Below are positions 47,123 to 58,051 of a stretch of DNA of 64,000 nt, in pieces. Under the pieces are notes generated by a model that was not told the DNA's origin, did not search any database, and was given only the letters and a program-made list of their open reading frames with translations. This DNA is from Pascua guehoae (Eukaryota; Basidiomycota; Tremellomycetes; Trichosporonales; Trichosporonaceae), in NCBI GenBank assembly GCA_001600415.1, contig BCJX01000011.1:1047285-1111284 (forward strand). The letters are read 5' to 3'. Every line of letters starts with the position of its first letter. Within the stretch, counting starts at the first letter, position 1. The position numbers and the translations under genes are program-made.

Positions 47123-48415
47123 GGTGAGGGGGAACTGGGGGGGGGGGGGGGGGGGGGGGGGGGTCGAGGTGAGGGTGGGTGACTGGCGATGGCGATGGCG
47201 AAGGCGAGGGCGATGGCGATGGCCGAGGACGATGGCCGGATGGTGGCGGAGATTCAAGGGGAGTGTCTACTCGCGTGTAGTCACCTCTGAGGATCGACAA
47301 CCAGTGTCGCTAGCGCGATGGGCAGCACGGGCGCGTGCAGAGGACGAGTGTAGTGTTGGTGGGAGAGAACGAATGGAACAAATCGAACAATGGATGGGGG
47401 TTGACGCGACTTGACAGTGCGACTATATACCCATCCTTTTGTCCTCGTTTGCATGTCGTCGCACATACTCGTCCCCCTTGTCGCATACCGCACAGCACAA
47501 CGGCATCGGCGGGGTGAAACTGGAGGCCATGTTCCATGACTGTCAGATACTGGCATCCCCTGTGGTCGCACGCCGCACAGCTTGGCCAGAAGAAGATGGG
47601 GGTAAGGGAGGGGGCAAGTGTTGCAAACTCGTCGAGTGTTGCCGGATCGAATGTTCTTTATACCCCTAGACTCCTAGACTCTGGGACACAAGCTCAAGGC
47701 CTGCATTTAGCGCACACGAAATGCTAAACTCAATCTTGGCCGGCTGTCAGCTCGTGTGAGGTTCAGCATGACATGGTGGGGCGGTGTAGCCCATTAGCCA
47801 GTCAGAATGCTCCATCCTTGTCTCCCTGCTTCTCTCGTAGTTGTTCCCCTTGCCACTCATGCTTCCCCTGCCTCCCCGTCTACCCCGCACGTTTCAGCGG
47901 TCACCAGCGTCATGAAACAGTGGCAGCCCCTCGCAGAATTTTCCTTTCTCCCTTGGTGAGCTTGAGCACCAAGCGTGAGCGGGTAGGTCGTGGAGATCGC
48001 GGGAGTGTATGAGTGTTGCAGAGTGCGACAAAGGCGGTGCGTTCGGGACGGCGCGAGGTTGAATGCAAACCGAAGTGTTGAGAGCAGGATGATAGGGTGC
48101 TTGTTCAAAGCGTTTCGTGTTCATCCAGACTGAAAGGTGCAGACCGAGCCGGCCTGTACCAAACCCGAATGCAAAAGGCACGGGAAACATTAGGCTGGCC
48201 ATGACTTACAAAGCCTATTTTCTGTTACATGCCTAATTTGGCCAACCCGACCGCCTGCTGCGGCGGACCATGTAGGACGACAACAAATCCACAATGCCTG
48301 CACTGCCTGCACTGCCCCATCTGGCAACAATTGCAACTGATACACTCTCGCGTCACCATCGCACCTCGTCACTTGTTCATCACCATCGACCGGCTGCCCC
48401 TGGAGCACCGCCACG
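47123..48415. other. Divergent intergenic region with a 27-bp G run
   Basis: About 1.3 kb between the secreted-protein gene and the RS-like gene. The uninterrupted G run is at 47137-47163, next to a (GGCGAT)-type imperfect repeat at about 47180-47225. No gene was supported. Confidence 0.55.
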
Positions 48416-50048
48416 ATGTCACTGAACAACGTGATCAACAATCTCGTGCGCGCGCAGGCCTCGGTACCGAGCGACATTTCCGACGCCGACCTCAACGCCC
48501 ACGTCGCGCGCCTCTTGGCTTCCGAGGCGCGGGACAATGAGGCAAAGTGGTCAGAGCTGGGACTTGGCGCATACCTGGCAAATGGCCGCGACTCGTGAGT
48601 GTACAGAGCCCGAGTCGATGGGTGAGAGGTGGTAGTGGGCCGCGTTGCTGTGCGCCGGCCCGTTTGCGGATCATGAGCGGCTTCGGCGATGTCTTGGCTC
48701 AGCCTTCTGTCTCACGCGACTGTGTCGGTGACAATGCCACCCATGCCAAACTCGATGTCTCCCTCACGCCGACTGGTACTTACACCCAGACCCGACCCCT
48801 CGCTCCCAAAGCCCAACAAGCGCTTCCTCGCAAGCGTCATCCGCCAGGTCGATACACACAACACCACCGTCCTCCAGCAGCAGGCGCAAGCGGCCGAGGA
48901 AGCCCGCTCCGCACGCACGAGTGCGAGTGCGGGCCCGAGTGCCCCTGGCCGACGGGGTGATGCGCGCGGCGCAGCCAGTCGGTTATTCGGCGGAGCCCTG
49001 CGGAGTGTCGGGAGGGACGCGGGGCGGCGGGAGGATCGTGGCCGGGATAACGACAGGGCGCGGGGTGGACGAGAGCGGGCCAAGGAGCGTGAGCGTGAGG
49101 CGGTGCGCGGTTCCGGACGCGAGGCGGACGAGCGTGACGAGCGTGGCGAACGGGACCGGGAACGAACACGGACACGGACGAGGGATCGCGACGTGGATCG
49201 TCACGATGAGGATAAACCCCACAGCCACCGCGACCGGACCGAGAGAGACTATGATTCGGACGAGGACGGATCGCGCCGAAAGCGTCGGACCGAGGGGGAC
49301 GATGAAGAACGTGACCGCCGTCGAGGGCGGTACGACTCGGACGACGACCGCGCCGAGCGCCGAGACAAGCACCGGGGACGCGACTCGGTTGACGGCCGTG
49401 AACGCGACCGCGACCGCGACCGTGAACGCCACCACCGGGGCGACAAGGGTCGTAGCAGACGGCACGACTCTGACGACTCTGATGACGGCGATCGCCGGCG
49501 GCACCGCCACGACAAAAAGGACAAGCATGGCCGTTTGACCGACCGCCGTACCGTGCGTGCCCGCTCGCGCTCGCGGTCTGCATCTCCAAACCCCAGACGC
49601 AGGCGACGCTCCCCCTCCCCTCGCCAACCATCACGCTCTCCACCTTCGCCACCCGGCTCACCGCCACCACGCTCACCCTCGCTCTCGCCAGCACCAGCCA
49701 TCTCACGCATGGACAAGTACTTTAAGCGCGACTACGACCCGCGCTTCGACGTCGGCGAGGTGCCGCGCGAGGGGCTCGTGACCACCGTGGGGTGGGACAA
49801 TATGCTCGCCGTGCTCAAGGAACGCGGGAAGAAGGTGAGCTACAAAGTGCTTGAGCCAGCTGACGCGACAGCGGCGCAAGAACTCGCCTGGCCTCTCTGC
49901 GTCGCCCGAGCCCGAGCGGCGGCCCCGCCGTGAAGTCCAAGTGCGCGTCGACTCGGCGGCGGGGACGGCGCAGGCCGAGGCGAAGAGTATCATGGAGATG
50001 GAGTATACGCCCCGCGGGGGGATGCGTGCGTGGGACGTTGGAAAGTGA
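48416..50048 (+). CDS. Arg/Asp/Ser-rich (RS/RD-like) nuclear protein
   Basis: Three exons (48416-48594, 48790-49834, 49872-50048) encode 466 residues. A conserved-looking N-terminus (NNVINNLVRAQASVPSDISD, ending in LPKPNKRFLASVIRQVDTHN after splicing) is followed by about 230 residues of Arg/Asp/Glu dipeptides (RDRDRDRERHH, KRRTEGDDEERDRRR). An SR/SP stretch (RSRSRSASPNP, RSPSPRQPSRSP) comes next. The C-terminus is ordered again (MDKYFKRDYDPRFDVGEV, VGWDNMLAVLKERGKK) and ends YTPRGGMRAWDVGK. Such composition is typical of splicing-associated proteins. The family is not one I can name, so function is inferred from composition only. Confidence 0.7.
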
Positions 50049-50253
50049 GCAAGACGGATCAGAAGACGCCAGGTGGTCAAGTGACGAGACGCGAGGAGGG
50101 AGCAGCAGGTCTGTGTGAGACACCGTCTTGGCCATGTGTAGCCATGCAACATACACCATTCAGCACATGGCATTGTTGAGTAACACCCCATATGCCATAG
50201 GCCATACATTGAGTCCACTGTACTGTACATATGTCATATACCCGTGGCCCTCG

Positions 50254-51706
50254 TTAGATTGCGCGGCTGAAGAGGTTCTTGACGGCCGAGCGCGCGTATG
50301 GGATGTACGAAAGCGAGTACCACGCCAAGCTGGGTTGTTAGCCAGGTTGGTGGGTTTAGCCAGGTGGGCTTTCAAAGGCGTGCTTTCAAAGACCTCCAGG
50401 CGAGGCCCATAAAGCGCAGAGGCATGTCGCGCCCATGCTGCTCTACAGCAACAGGGCCGATTGCAATAGCCGTTTTCCACCCGTCGTGCCCAGTTCATGT
50501 CCCAGGACAGTCTCGAGGACGGCCTCGCTTCACTCGCCCACCTGCCGGTACTCACCAGAGGTATTGAATGATGACAAAGAGGATACACAGGGCGGCCGGG
50601 AGGAGGAAGGCCGAGACAAAGGTCATAATAATGGCAAGGAGCATGACAATGGTTGCGACGATGCGCACTTTGGCAAACATCATTTTACGTTGGCGGTTGA
50701 AGCCGCTGCGGAGTTAGTGGTCAACAAGGGGAAACCACAAGGCCACAAGGCCACATGTAATGTCCGGGTCGGTCGGTAGAGCATTCGGTTGGGTGGGTGC
50801 GGTGTGCTGCAGGACAGTAGAGGACGGCCGTCCACACAATCGACTCATATGCTGGCCACCAGAACCCGAACCATAGCGCCCCCCACGGCCCGCTGAAGCT
50901 GCCCCAATCCGACAGCCCCACCCGACCGAGCCAAACGCATACGTACATGAGGAATCCTGTCCCGACCAGACTAACCGCCGCACCGAGAGCGAAGAGCGCT
51001 ACCATCAGCTATCCTATGCCTACACGTGCACGAAACACGTTGCCCGCCGTCCCGGGCAAACGTTTGGCCCAAGCCTGGTGGCCATGCACGGTACGCACCA
51101 GCAAACCCATTCGCATTAAAGGTGAGCAGCATAATCGCGCCGAGGAGCGAAATGGCCATGCCGCCCACAAAGCCTGTCGTCAGCCGTGTCCGCACATGGG
51201 TTGGGCGTGCGTCTTGATACCCGTGGCGTTTTGTTGACAGCACAGGCAATGCGCAGCCCGCCAAGCCTCTGCCACCCTGCGCTGCGTACGTCGCCTTGCG
51301 GCATGCGCTGGGCGGTGGAAGGGTCGTAATGCACGCCGACGGACACGTCCGCCGCCCCACTCCGCCCCACCGCGGCCATCACACCCCGGCCCAGGTCCGA
51401 GTGAATGCAGACTCGACTCACAGCCGCCAAAGCACATCAGGCGTTGCGTCTTGGTCAGCTCCATGCCCGAGAACGCGCCCTTTTCCTGCCCGTCAGCGTC
51501 GTCGCCTACATGCCCCCCCCCCCCCGGAGTACACGGCCGCACTGCGGGCGGGGCGGCGTCACCGGGGGGTGAGGTGGGTGGGGACTCACGCCGCCGAACC
51601 AGACGTCGTCTGGCTGCGACATGTCGAGGTCTAAGGTCAGCGGCTCAACTCGGTGCAAGAGGCGGGACACTTGTTGTTGTGTCCCATGCACGACGTACTC
51701 ATCCAT
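50254..51706 (-). CDS. SFT2: Sft2-family Golgi membrane trafficking protein
   Basis: Seven exons (51590-51706, 51422-51485, 51099-51173, 50947-50998, 50887-50898, 50556-50705, 50254-50329) encode 181 residues. Four hydrophobic segments follow a hydrophilic N-terminus: FVGGMAISLLGAIMLL, ALFALGAAVSLVGTGFL, IVATIVMLLAIIMTFVSAFL, and AALCILFVIIQYLCLAWYSL. The Sft2 signatures are TKTQRLMCFGGC before the first, SGPGFNRQRKMMF before the third, and AWYSLSYIPYARSAVKNLF at the end. The family acts in retrograde endosome-to-Golgi vesicle fusion. Exon 5 is a 12-nt microexon coding the FSGP turn between membrane segments. The start at 51706 gives a 39-codon first exon; an internal Met at residue 29 is an alternative. 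Confidence 0.9.
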
Positions 51707-52192
51707 CCGGGAGGCATGGCGGGTGATCGTTTGCGGGGTGGGTGTGAAGAGCAATGAGCAATGTGGAAATGTTGGACGGGGGCTGGGATGGATGAGTGAC
51801 ACCGCCTTTGGGCGGTGTGCTGCTGGCTGGAATGGCCCAGGAATGCCTGGCTGCAAGGCTGGCTGCATGGCTGGCTGGCTTGGCTCGAAATCACAGCCCC
51901 CCCTCGCCTCTGCACCCTGGCTGGCATGGCTGGGCCCTTGGTTGTGCTGCGCAGTCGCACCCCCGTCCTTGTAGCTTTGCCGCGCGTCGAGGCATCGGGG
52001 GGCGCGACGGAGCATGATCGACATGAAACACATGATCCCACGTGGCAAAACAGGGGAACATCAACAATGTTGGCGCGTTGGCGACGCGCGACGCGACAAC
52101 AACAAACTCCTACGACGCGTACTTCACCAACTGCAACGCTCTCTTGTATCTACGTTGTCGCACTAGAGCTGCATACCAACAACCATTCCACC
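51707..52192. promoter_or_regulatory. Divergent promoter region between SFT2 and a BTB-like gene
   Basis: About 485 bp with CTGGCTG-type short repeats near 51845-51885. No TATA box was recognised. Confidence 0.4.
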
Positions 52193-53091
52193 ATGTCTAC
52201 CACTACCGTGCCGCCCGCAGACGTACGCCCCAAAAAGCGGGCCCGACCCACGGACTCCACCAGCTCGCCGGCTGAGATCACCGACTCGGACCGGTGGACG
52301 GTGGGCGACGTCGAACTCATCTCGTCGGACAATGTGCGCTTCCGCGCTCCGGCGTATCTCCTTCAGAGCAACAGGTGAAGTTTGGGTTTATGCAGCGTTT
52401 GGTATCTTTGATTCATACAACTGACCTCTGCAGTGCCGTGTTTCGGGGCCTGATCTCGGGCAAGGACAAGAATGTGAAATGCCTTCGCTTTACGGATCAC
52501 ACAATTGAGGACAGCACTGTGCTCGACGATTTCCTCGACCTTCTCATCACGTCCCGCACGCCGCTCTCCATCAGCAGCTGCGACGTGGTCGGGTGGTACA
52601 ATGACCCTTCGCCTGGACGCTACACTGCCCTTCTTCGTTTCCTCATCAAATACAACTGTGTGCTAGCAAAGGGCATGTTTCTGGCGGCCGCATATGGCCA
52701 CATGCCCTATGGCTCTATTAGTCCTGCACTTTGCTACGCTCTCGGGGCGATTGGGGACGACCAAGACTTGTGCATTGCCGCTCTCCACCTCGCCAATCGA
52801 TTCGCCGCCAGCGATTGTGCAAAAGAATTTGACTTTGAAGAAGATGCCCGCCGAGACAAGGTCGGCATTCGTCCCGACGACTTTGACTCGGCAGCGTGGA
52901 GCCTCGTTCCCGAAAAGTACCAGTTGGTCCTGCGCCAGACACTGGAAAAGGCCACTCTTGGACACATAGGCCCAGTCGCGCTCCGAAATGAATTTGACGA
53001 CGCACTCGACGAGTACTACCGTATGCCATCATGGTCGTGAGCTGAGACGCTGACCCTCAAAGTCGCCCGCAGCACCTACCCGGACGAGTAG
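52193..53091 (+). CDS. BTB/POZ-like domain protein 1
   Basis: Three exons (52193-52374, 52434-53020, 53063-53091) encode 265 residues. After a basic N-terminus (DVRPKKRARPTDS), the segment DVELISSDNVRFRAPAYLLQ followed by SAVFRGLISG is the start of a BTB fold, with strand-loop-helix spacing typical of lineage-expanded fungal BTB proteins. It continues DFLDLLITSRTPL, AAAYGHM and CIAALHLANRFAASDC. The final 43-nt intron (GTATGC, CTGAC, AAG) changes the end from RMPSWS to LARSTYPDE; unspliced, translation stops at 53040. BTB domains dimerise and often recruit cullin-3 or chromatin factors, but the target is unknown. It is convergent with a second BTB-like gene. Confidence 0.65.
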
Positions 53092-53463
53092 GACGACGTC
53101 AACCTCTGCTTGGCGCTTGCCGTGCAGTACGGCCCACCACCATACCACTTCGAGATCCACATGGCTGCGGCGACCACTACGAGGCGGCCAATCTGCCTCA
53201 ACTGTCTGAACAAGGGCGTGCGTGTCGAGCGGGATAGGGAGCGGAGGAGACAGAGACACAACAGTGTTGAACAGCCAAAGCTATTCGACGCGCAGACACC
53301 TATATTTCTGATACCAGCGTTCCCTGTAGGACCGCGCCGTGAGCCAGTAGGTTGGGGTACCATCTCCTGGACTGCGTCAACGATACTGGTCACATCTTTA
53401 GTCGGGGTGCGTAACAGTCGTCTCGTGGTGATTCATAAAGGTACTATGTTCTCTTCTTCCATT
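53092..53463. other. Convergent spacer between two BTB-like genes
   Basis: About 370 bp that should contain both 3' UTRs. Nothing else was recognised. Confidence 0.45.
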
Positions 53464-54555
53464 CTATGCTCTTTTTCTCCCATCTCCCTGTATTATAGTC
53501 TTGTAAGCCTGCCTTGCATGACCCTCTCGTGCCGCCTTGACGGCTTTTGTCTCTGCACCGTGTCCGCTCTGGGGGTATGTCAGCCATAGTATACCGACCA
53601 ACCGAAACCACCCACATTCCTTGTCGGCATAGAGCCCCATGATGGAGAAGAACGCATGCTGGCCCCACGCCGCACGCGCCACCTCTGCAACGGTCCGGGC
53701 ACAGCGGTGACACTCGACCGTGCCCTTGCAAAAGGCGGCGAGCTTGCAGTCGTCGCTGGCCGGGGCGATACCGTACGTGGCGAGATGCTTCCACACGTCG
53801 CCCATGAACAAGTTGCACAGCTGCGCCGAGTCGCCGCCAAAGGAGCGTACGTAGGGGCAAGCGGGGTTTGTGAGGCGGCAGCGCCACAGCGTGTTGCGTT
53901 CCTTGAGGCGCTGGGCGCACGCGGCCATGAATGCGCCGTGCATCTTGTCGCGTAACGACAGTTCCTGGACGAGGACGGCGTGCCTGCGCGGCTCGCGGGA
54001 TTCGAGGTGCGTCATCGACCACGGATCGGCGGCGGCGGTCCCCGCGAGCACGGTCCGGTGTGCCCAGAGCCCCGCGCGGGGGTGGTCGTGGTCGGCGATG
54101 AGGGACACGAGGTAGACGGTGCTTGGCGGCCACGCGTCGCGTTCGAGGACGGCCAGGAGGGGCTCGTACACTGCCCACAGGTCGTAGGCGTCTGCAGCCG
54201 ACAGAATGTCGTCGAGCACCGAGGTGCAACGCGGAAGCGAGGGAAGGGTCGAGGCGTCCAGCGGTGACGACCCGTCGCCAGCAGTAGTGCTCTTGACAGC
54301 GTCCAAGATGAAGGCGAGGGCCGGCGACGACGTGTTGAGCAGCGGGAGAACGGCGCTGTCATCGTGGTCTGACGGCACCGGGAGAGAAGCGAGCCCGGCA
54401 AAAAAGGTCGACGTGTCGGACACGACCGAGAGGTCAAACCAGAAGCGCACGCCGTCGGACGATTCGAGCACACCAGGCTGTTTTGATGGAGGGACGGCAA
54501 AGTCGGGGTGGAAGGTGTCGCTCGGCGGTTGGGTATTAGGTGGTGATGTAGTCAT
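53464..54555 (-). CDS. BTB/POZ-like domain protein 2
   Basis: One long frame of 363 residues. LESSDGVRFWFDLSVVSDTS followed by TFFAGLASLP resembles the BTB start of protein 1, and SPALAFILDAVKS, LDDILSAADAYDLWAVYEPL continue the fold. The C-terminal half has a Cys cluster (WRCRLTNPACPY, AFCKGTVECHRCARTV) that could bind metal. The last 40 residues are doubtful: a CTGAC branch point and CAG acceptor near 53575 suggest a small intron that would give a different, shorter tail. The ATG at 54555 is the first in frame after the promoter region. No function can be assigned beyond the likely protein-interaction domain. Confidence 0.6.
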   Translation of the reverse strand: MTTSPPNTQPPSDTFHPDFAVPPSKQPGVLESSDGVRFWFDLSVVSDTSTFFAGLASLPVPSDHDDSAVLPLLNTSSPALAFILDAVKSTTAGDGSSPLDASTLPSLPRCTSVLDDILSAADAYDLWAVYEPLLAVLERDAWPPSTVYLVSLIADHDHPRAGLWAHRTVLAGTAAADPWSMTHLESREPRRHAVLVQELSLRDKMHGAFMAACAQRLKERNTLWRCRLTNPACPYVRSFGGDSAQLCNLFMGDVWKHLATYGIAPASDDCKLAAFCKGTVECHRCARTVAEVARAAWGQHAFFSIMGLYADKECGWFRLVGILWLTYPQSGHGAETKAVKAAREGHARQAYKTIIQGDGRKRA

Positions 54556-56694
54556 GGCTAGTGTATGGAGAGTGACAGAAAGGGCAAGCGAGAGAAAGGT
54601 ACAAGTTATATCCTGGCCAGTTGTCGGGGTGCAACTGAAGAATCCAAGGCCACAAACGGGGGTCGTGAGGGTGTGGTGATGATTGACATGCCGGGGGAGG
54701 GGCCTCGCCGTGGCCAGGCCCACTTTGGCTTCCTCGCAATGGCGGCCAAATTCTCCGAGCGCACAGAGACGTGCATACCGCGCCCACGACCTCTCCTTTA
54801 CCTGAGCTCAAGACCATCGGAGCGGAGCTAGCGGAGCAACGAGACGGGGTGCGCGTTGAGGGTGGGGTTGTAGAGTGACATGGTGACGGGTACAAACCAC
54901 AATGCACGAGCGTTTTAGCAAAGTCCAGAAGCTGGCCAGCTGGCGGCCCGAGCGACGTGCACATTGCGATTCTCGACATTCACACTCTCCACACTACACT
55001 ACAGCCCCTCATCCTCCATGGCCATACACGCACTGTCAATACTTCTCAAACTCGGCTCCCAGTTCTGGCCCGACGAGTACATCCTTGCGACGGACGGACG
55101 GAAAGAGATGGAGGCTACTCCGTCTTGGCATGCGTGACTACTTTGGTCACAATCATTTCGATCACATGCCCGCACGGGCAGAGGACAGTGCAGAGAACCC
55201 GCACGCGATGCACGCGACGCACGCGATGGATTTCTCGCACGTGTGCACGAGGTGGGTCTGGCTGGTCTGATACTGTCTAGAGTGAGGGCCCTTGACCCCC
55301 CTGGCATCGAGGCATCGAGGCATCGAGGTATGAGTGCATGACATGTGGGGTGTCACGCTCGTACAGAGGACAGTGCAGACATTCTCACACGATCAGACAG
55401 AGTGGCCCGGTATGGAAAGGAGAACACTGCTGTAGTCCGCTAAAGTGATCCGCAGGCTTGATCTTGCGTACTCACAACAAACTCGGGATGTTATGAATCG
55501 AATCGGCGAGATACAATGGCGTTGAAGCCAAGGTGACACGTACCCCATGGGTGAATCAGGGCCAAAAGAAGCAGACATGGACAAGAAACGTGAGAGCGAG
55601 GGGAAGGCGAGGGGAAGGTGAGGGGAAGGCGAGGGGAAGGTGAGGGGACGGTGGGGGGGAGTGCCAGAGGCGCGCACGGTAGGGACGACGGCGAGGTTGG
55701 GGTGCGTGGGGTTGACCTGGGAGCATGGGTCTGGCAGCTGTGTCAGATCAGTTACCTGTCTGCGTGGGGGCGGGGAGTAACTCACTGCGCATGGTCATCA
55801 ACGCGGAGAGGACAGTCCGTCCCGATTTCGAGCGTCATAGCGTGCAGTCGGGGTTGGGGTGAATGAAATGATGCTTAGTCCACGTAATACGAGCAGAACT
55901 GCCCAGTCGTGCCTCAAAGCAGTGGCTACGAGCGATGGTCCGGGGATACGCTTCGAGCATTCGTCCTCTGGGAAGCTGCCGTCGTTGCTCTCGCTGTAGA
56001 GAACGACTTGAATGACCCCAAGGACGCGCGACGGCCTACGGGGTCGAGGTAGCTGAGGAACTGGTATCGATAGTCGTAGTCGTAGTCGCAGTGGGGAAGG
56101 GGACTGTCATCGGCAATGTCAGCCATGTCCAGACCCCAACTTCGTCAAAGGCCCCCATTTGATGACATACTCGTGACGTGTAGCCAGCGGGCGAGCATGG
56201 GTGTCGGGTGCGACCTTCTGCAGCGTGTCCTTGGGTACAGTACAGGCAATGTTTGGTCGGGGTCAACAACAGAAATACACCCACACAGCCACATTGGGAC
56301 CCCACACGACATGTTTATCAGGTCGGACAGTCTGCAGTCTGCCTCCCAATGCGCACGACTTTGATCGGCGACCAGGCATGGCCGCTCCGACCCTCGTCGT
56401 GGCGCCGGGCTGGACTCTTGTCGCGGTGCCGAACGGGATAGCAGCGTTCGTTATGCATGTCAGGAGCAATTAGTTGTCGTCCCCACACAAGGTGGAAGGA
56501 CGCGTGAGGGCTATAAAAAGGCTAGCTGCTTTAAAGGAGGCACGTGGAGGAATCATGATTGTAGGTCTGCTATTGAACCCCCTGGCGCGGATACCGAGAC
56601 AGAAGAAACCAGTCGCGTCGAGACGGCAGTAGTAAAGATCAGTGGGCCATGGTCATACCTAACATCTCTACTATTAATACAGCATGCGCACTCG
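54556..56694. other. Intergenic region without supported gene
   Basis: About 2.1 kb. A plus-strand piece near 55022-55110 (ALSILLKLGSQFWPDEYIL) looks coding but has no start, domain or splice context and may be a remnant. Short repeats are GGCATCGA three times near 55303-55327 and GGCGAGGGGAAGGTGAGGGGAA units at 55598-55650. Confidence 0.4.
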
Positions 56695-57641
56695 CTAGCT
56701 CTGCCCTGTCTCAGCGGGCTGCTCGAGACGTTTCCTAAACGCCTCGAGCTCTGCGTCGAATTTCGCCTCCAGCTCCGCGTTGTAGGTCTCGAGTGCGGTC
56801 TGGGATCAGCATGGGTTTTGCGGGCGCTGTCTTCTGGCCTCAATGACTCACAACCTTTGCGGTGAGCGTTTCGTCCTTCAACCCGAGTCCCTCCCATGGG
56901 TCCTGCTCGTCGACCGTGATGTCCTCTAGTTGGGTTAGCGAACAGAGAACCCAGGAAAATGGAGACTACACAGGAGCGAAATAAACACTCACGCGCTCGC
57001 TCTGGCCCAAAGATCTCAAGCATAATCTCCTGCCGCACACGGAAGCGGTTCATGGCAATCTCGCGCGGGTCCAGCTCGTCGAGCACGTCGGCCCAGGGCT
57101 CAATCATGTCGGCGCCGGCCGCCTGGATCCCGGCTGGCATCGTCGGGGGTGCGATCGGCTGCTGCATCCCTGGGGGTGCCATCGCGTTCTTGACGTACTG
57201 CTCCGACCCGGGCGCGGCGGGTACCGCCTGGATGTGCCGTGGGAGCACCTGCGCCTGCTGTTGACGCTGGGGTTAGCGGTGAACACGACGGTTCGCGAGG
57301 CAATGCAACTGTTTGACACCATTCGACGTGAAGCGGAGCCAACAACTCACCTTCTTCTTCTTGGGCGGTGGGGTGGGATGCGCCGGCCCGGGCTGCTGGC
57401 GCATCATCGCGCCCGGCGGCAGCATGGGAGGCGGGATGCCACCGGGCATACCCGCAGCAGCGGCAGCGGCTGCTGCAAGCTGCTGCTGCTGCTGGATGTA
57501 GCCCTGCTGCTGCAGCATTGCGAGGTGTGGGTCCATCATCGGCATTCCTGGCACCCCTTGCTGCATCCTCGGTGGAACGCCGCCCGGAAAGCCGCCGGGC
57601 ATGTGGCCCGGTGGACCTTGGAACTGGGGGTACTGGTTCAT
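56695..57641 (-). CDS. Q/P-rich nuclear protein resembling SWI/SNF-RSC subunit Ssr4
   Basis: Four exons (57351-57641, 56993-57266, 56852-56925, 56695-56799) encode 247 residues. The N-terminal 100 residues are Pro/Gly/Met/Gln-rich (PPGHMPGGFPGG, QQQGYIQQQQQLAAAAAAAA) and end in a PPPKKKK basic patch. The conserved part is LDELDPREIAMNRFRVRQEI and MLEIFGPE, followed by DPWEGLGLKDETLTAKV and a C-terminal coiled coil (TALETYNAELEAKFDAELEAF). The 'D.REIAM.RF..+.E.M..IF' arrangement recalls fungal Ssr4-type chromatin-remodelling subunits, but I cannot confirm the family without a profile search. The gene is divergent from Med19, 410 bp away. Confidence 0.55.
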
Positions 57642-58051
57642 TCGACGCGTTTGGAAGGAGGGCAAGGAGGTGGGGGGAAGGATGTGGGTCGGAGGTCGCG
57701 TGCGCCGTTGGTGTGGATGAAACGGATGTGTTCAAGATGCGAGCGCGTCAAGAGGACGTCCAATGGCGGTGTGTCGAGCTTTACACGTCTTGGGTGTTGT
57801 GGATGCAGCGGTGATGGCAATGTGCAAAGGGTGTTGACAAGGTGCACACAACAGCAGCCGGTCGCGGCCTCTTTGATTGTCCAGCCTCGTTTGAATTCAG
57901 CCAGAAGTCGAACATTAACGGAACCAAATGTGATTAGGACCGGGTCGGTGTGTCTATCAAATGGTCGCTGGGCCGCCGGCAGGATTGATTGTTGGTGTTA
58001 CTTCCTGCGTCATTGCCATCGCATCTCGTTCACCCACTTGTCCCATCCACC
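57642..58051. promoter_or_regulatory. Divergent promoter region, Ssr4-like / MED19
   Basis: About 410 bp between two start codons. No TATA box was recognised. Confidence 0.45.

Noticed and set aside
53464..53600. Unspliced tail of BTB-like protein 2 as certain coding sequence
   Set aside because: Left in the model only because an alternative intron could not be fixed; branch-point and acceptor signals near 53575 make it doubtful.
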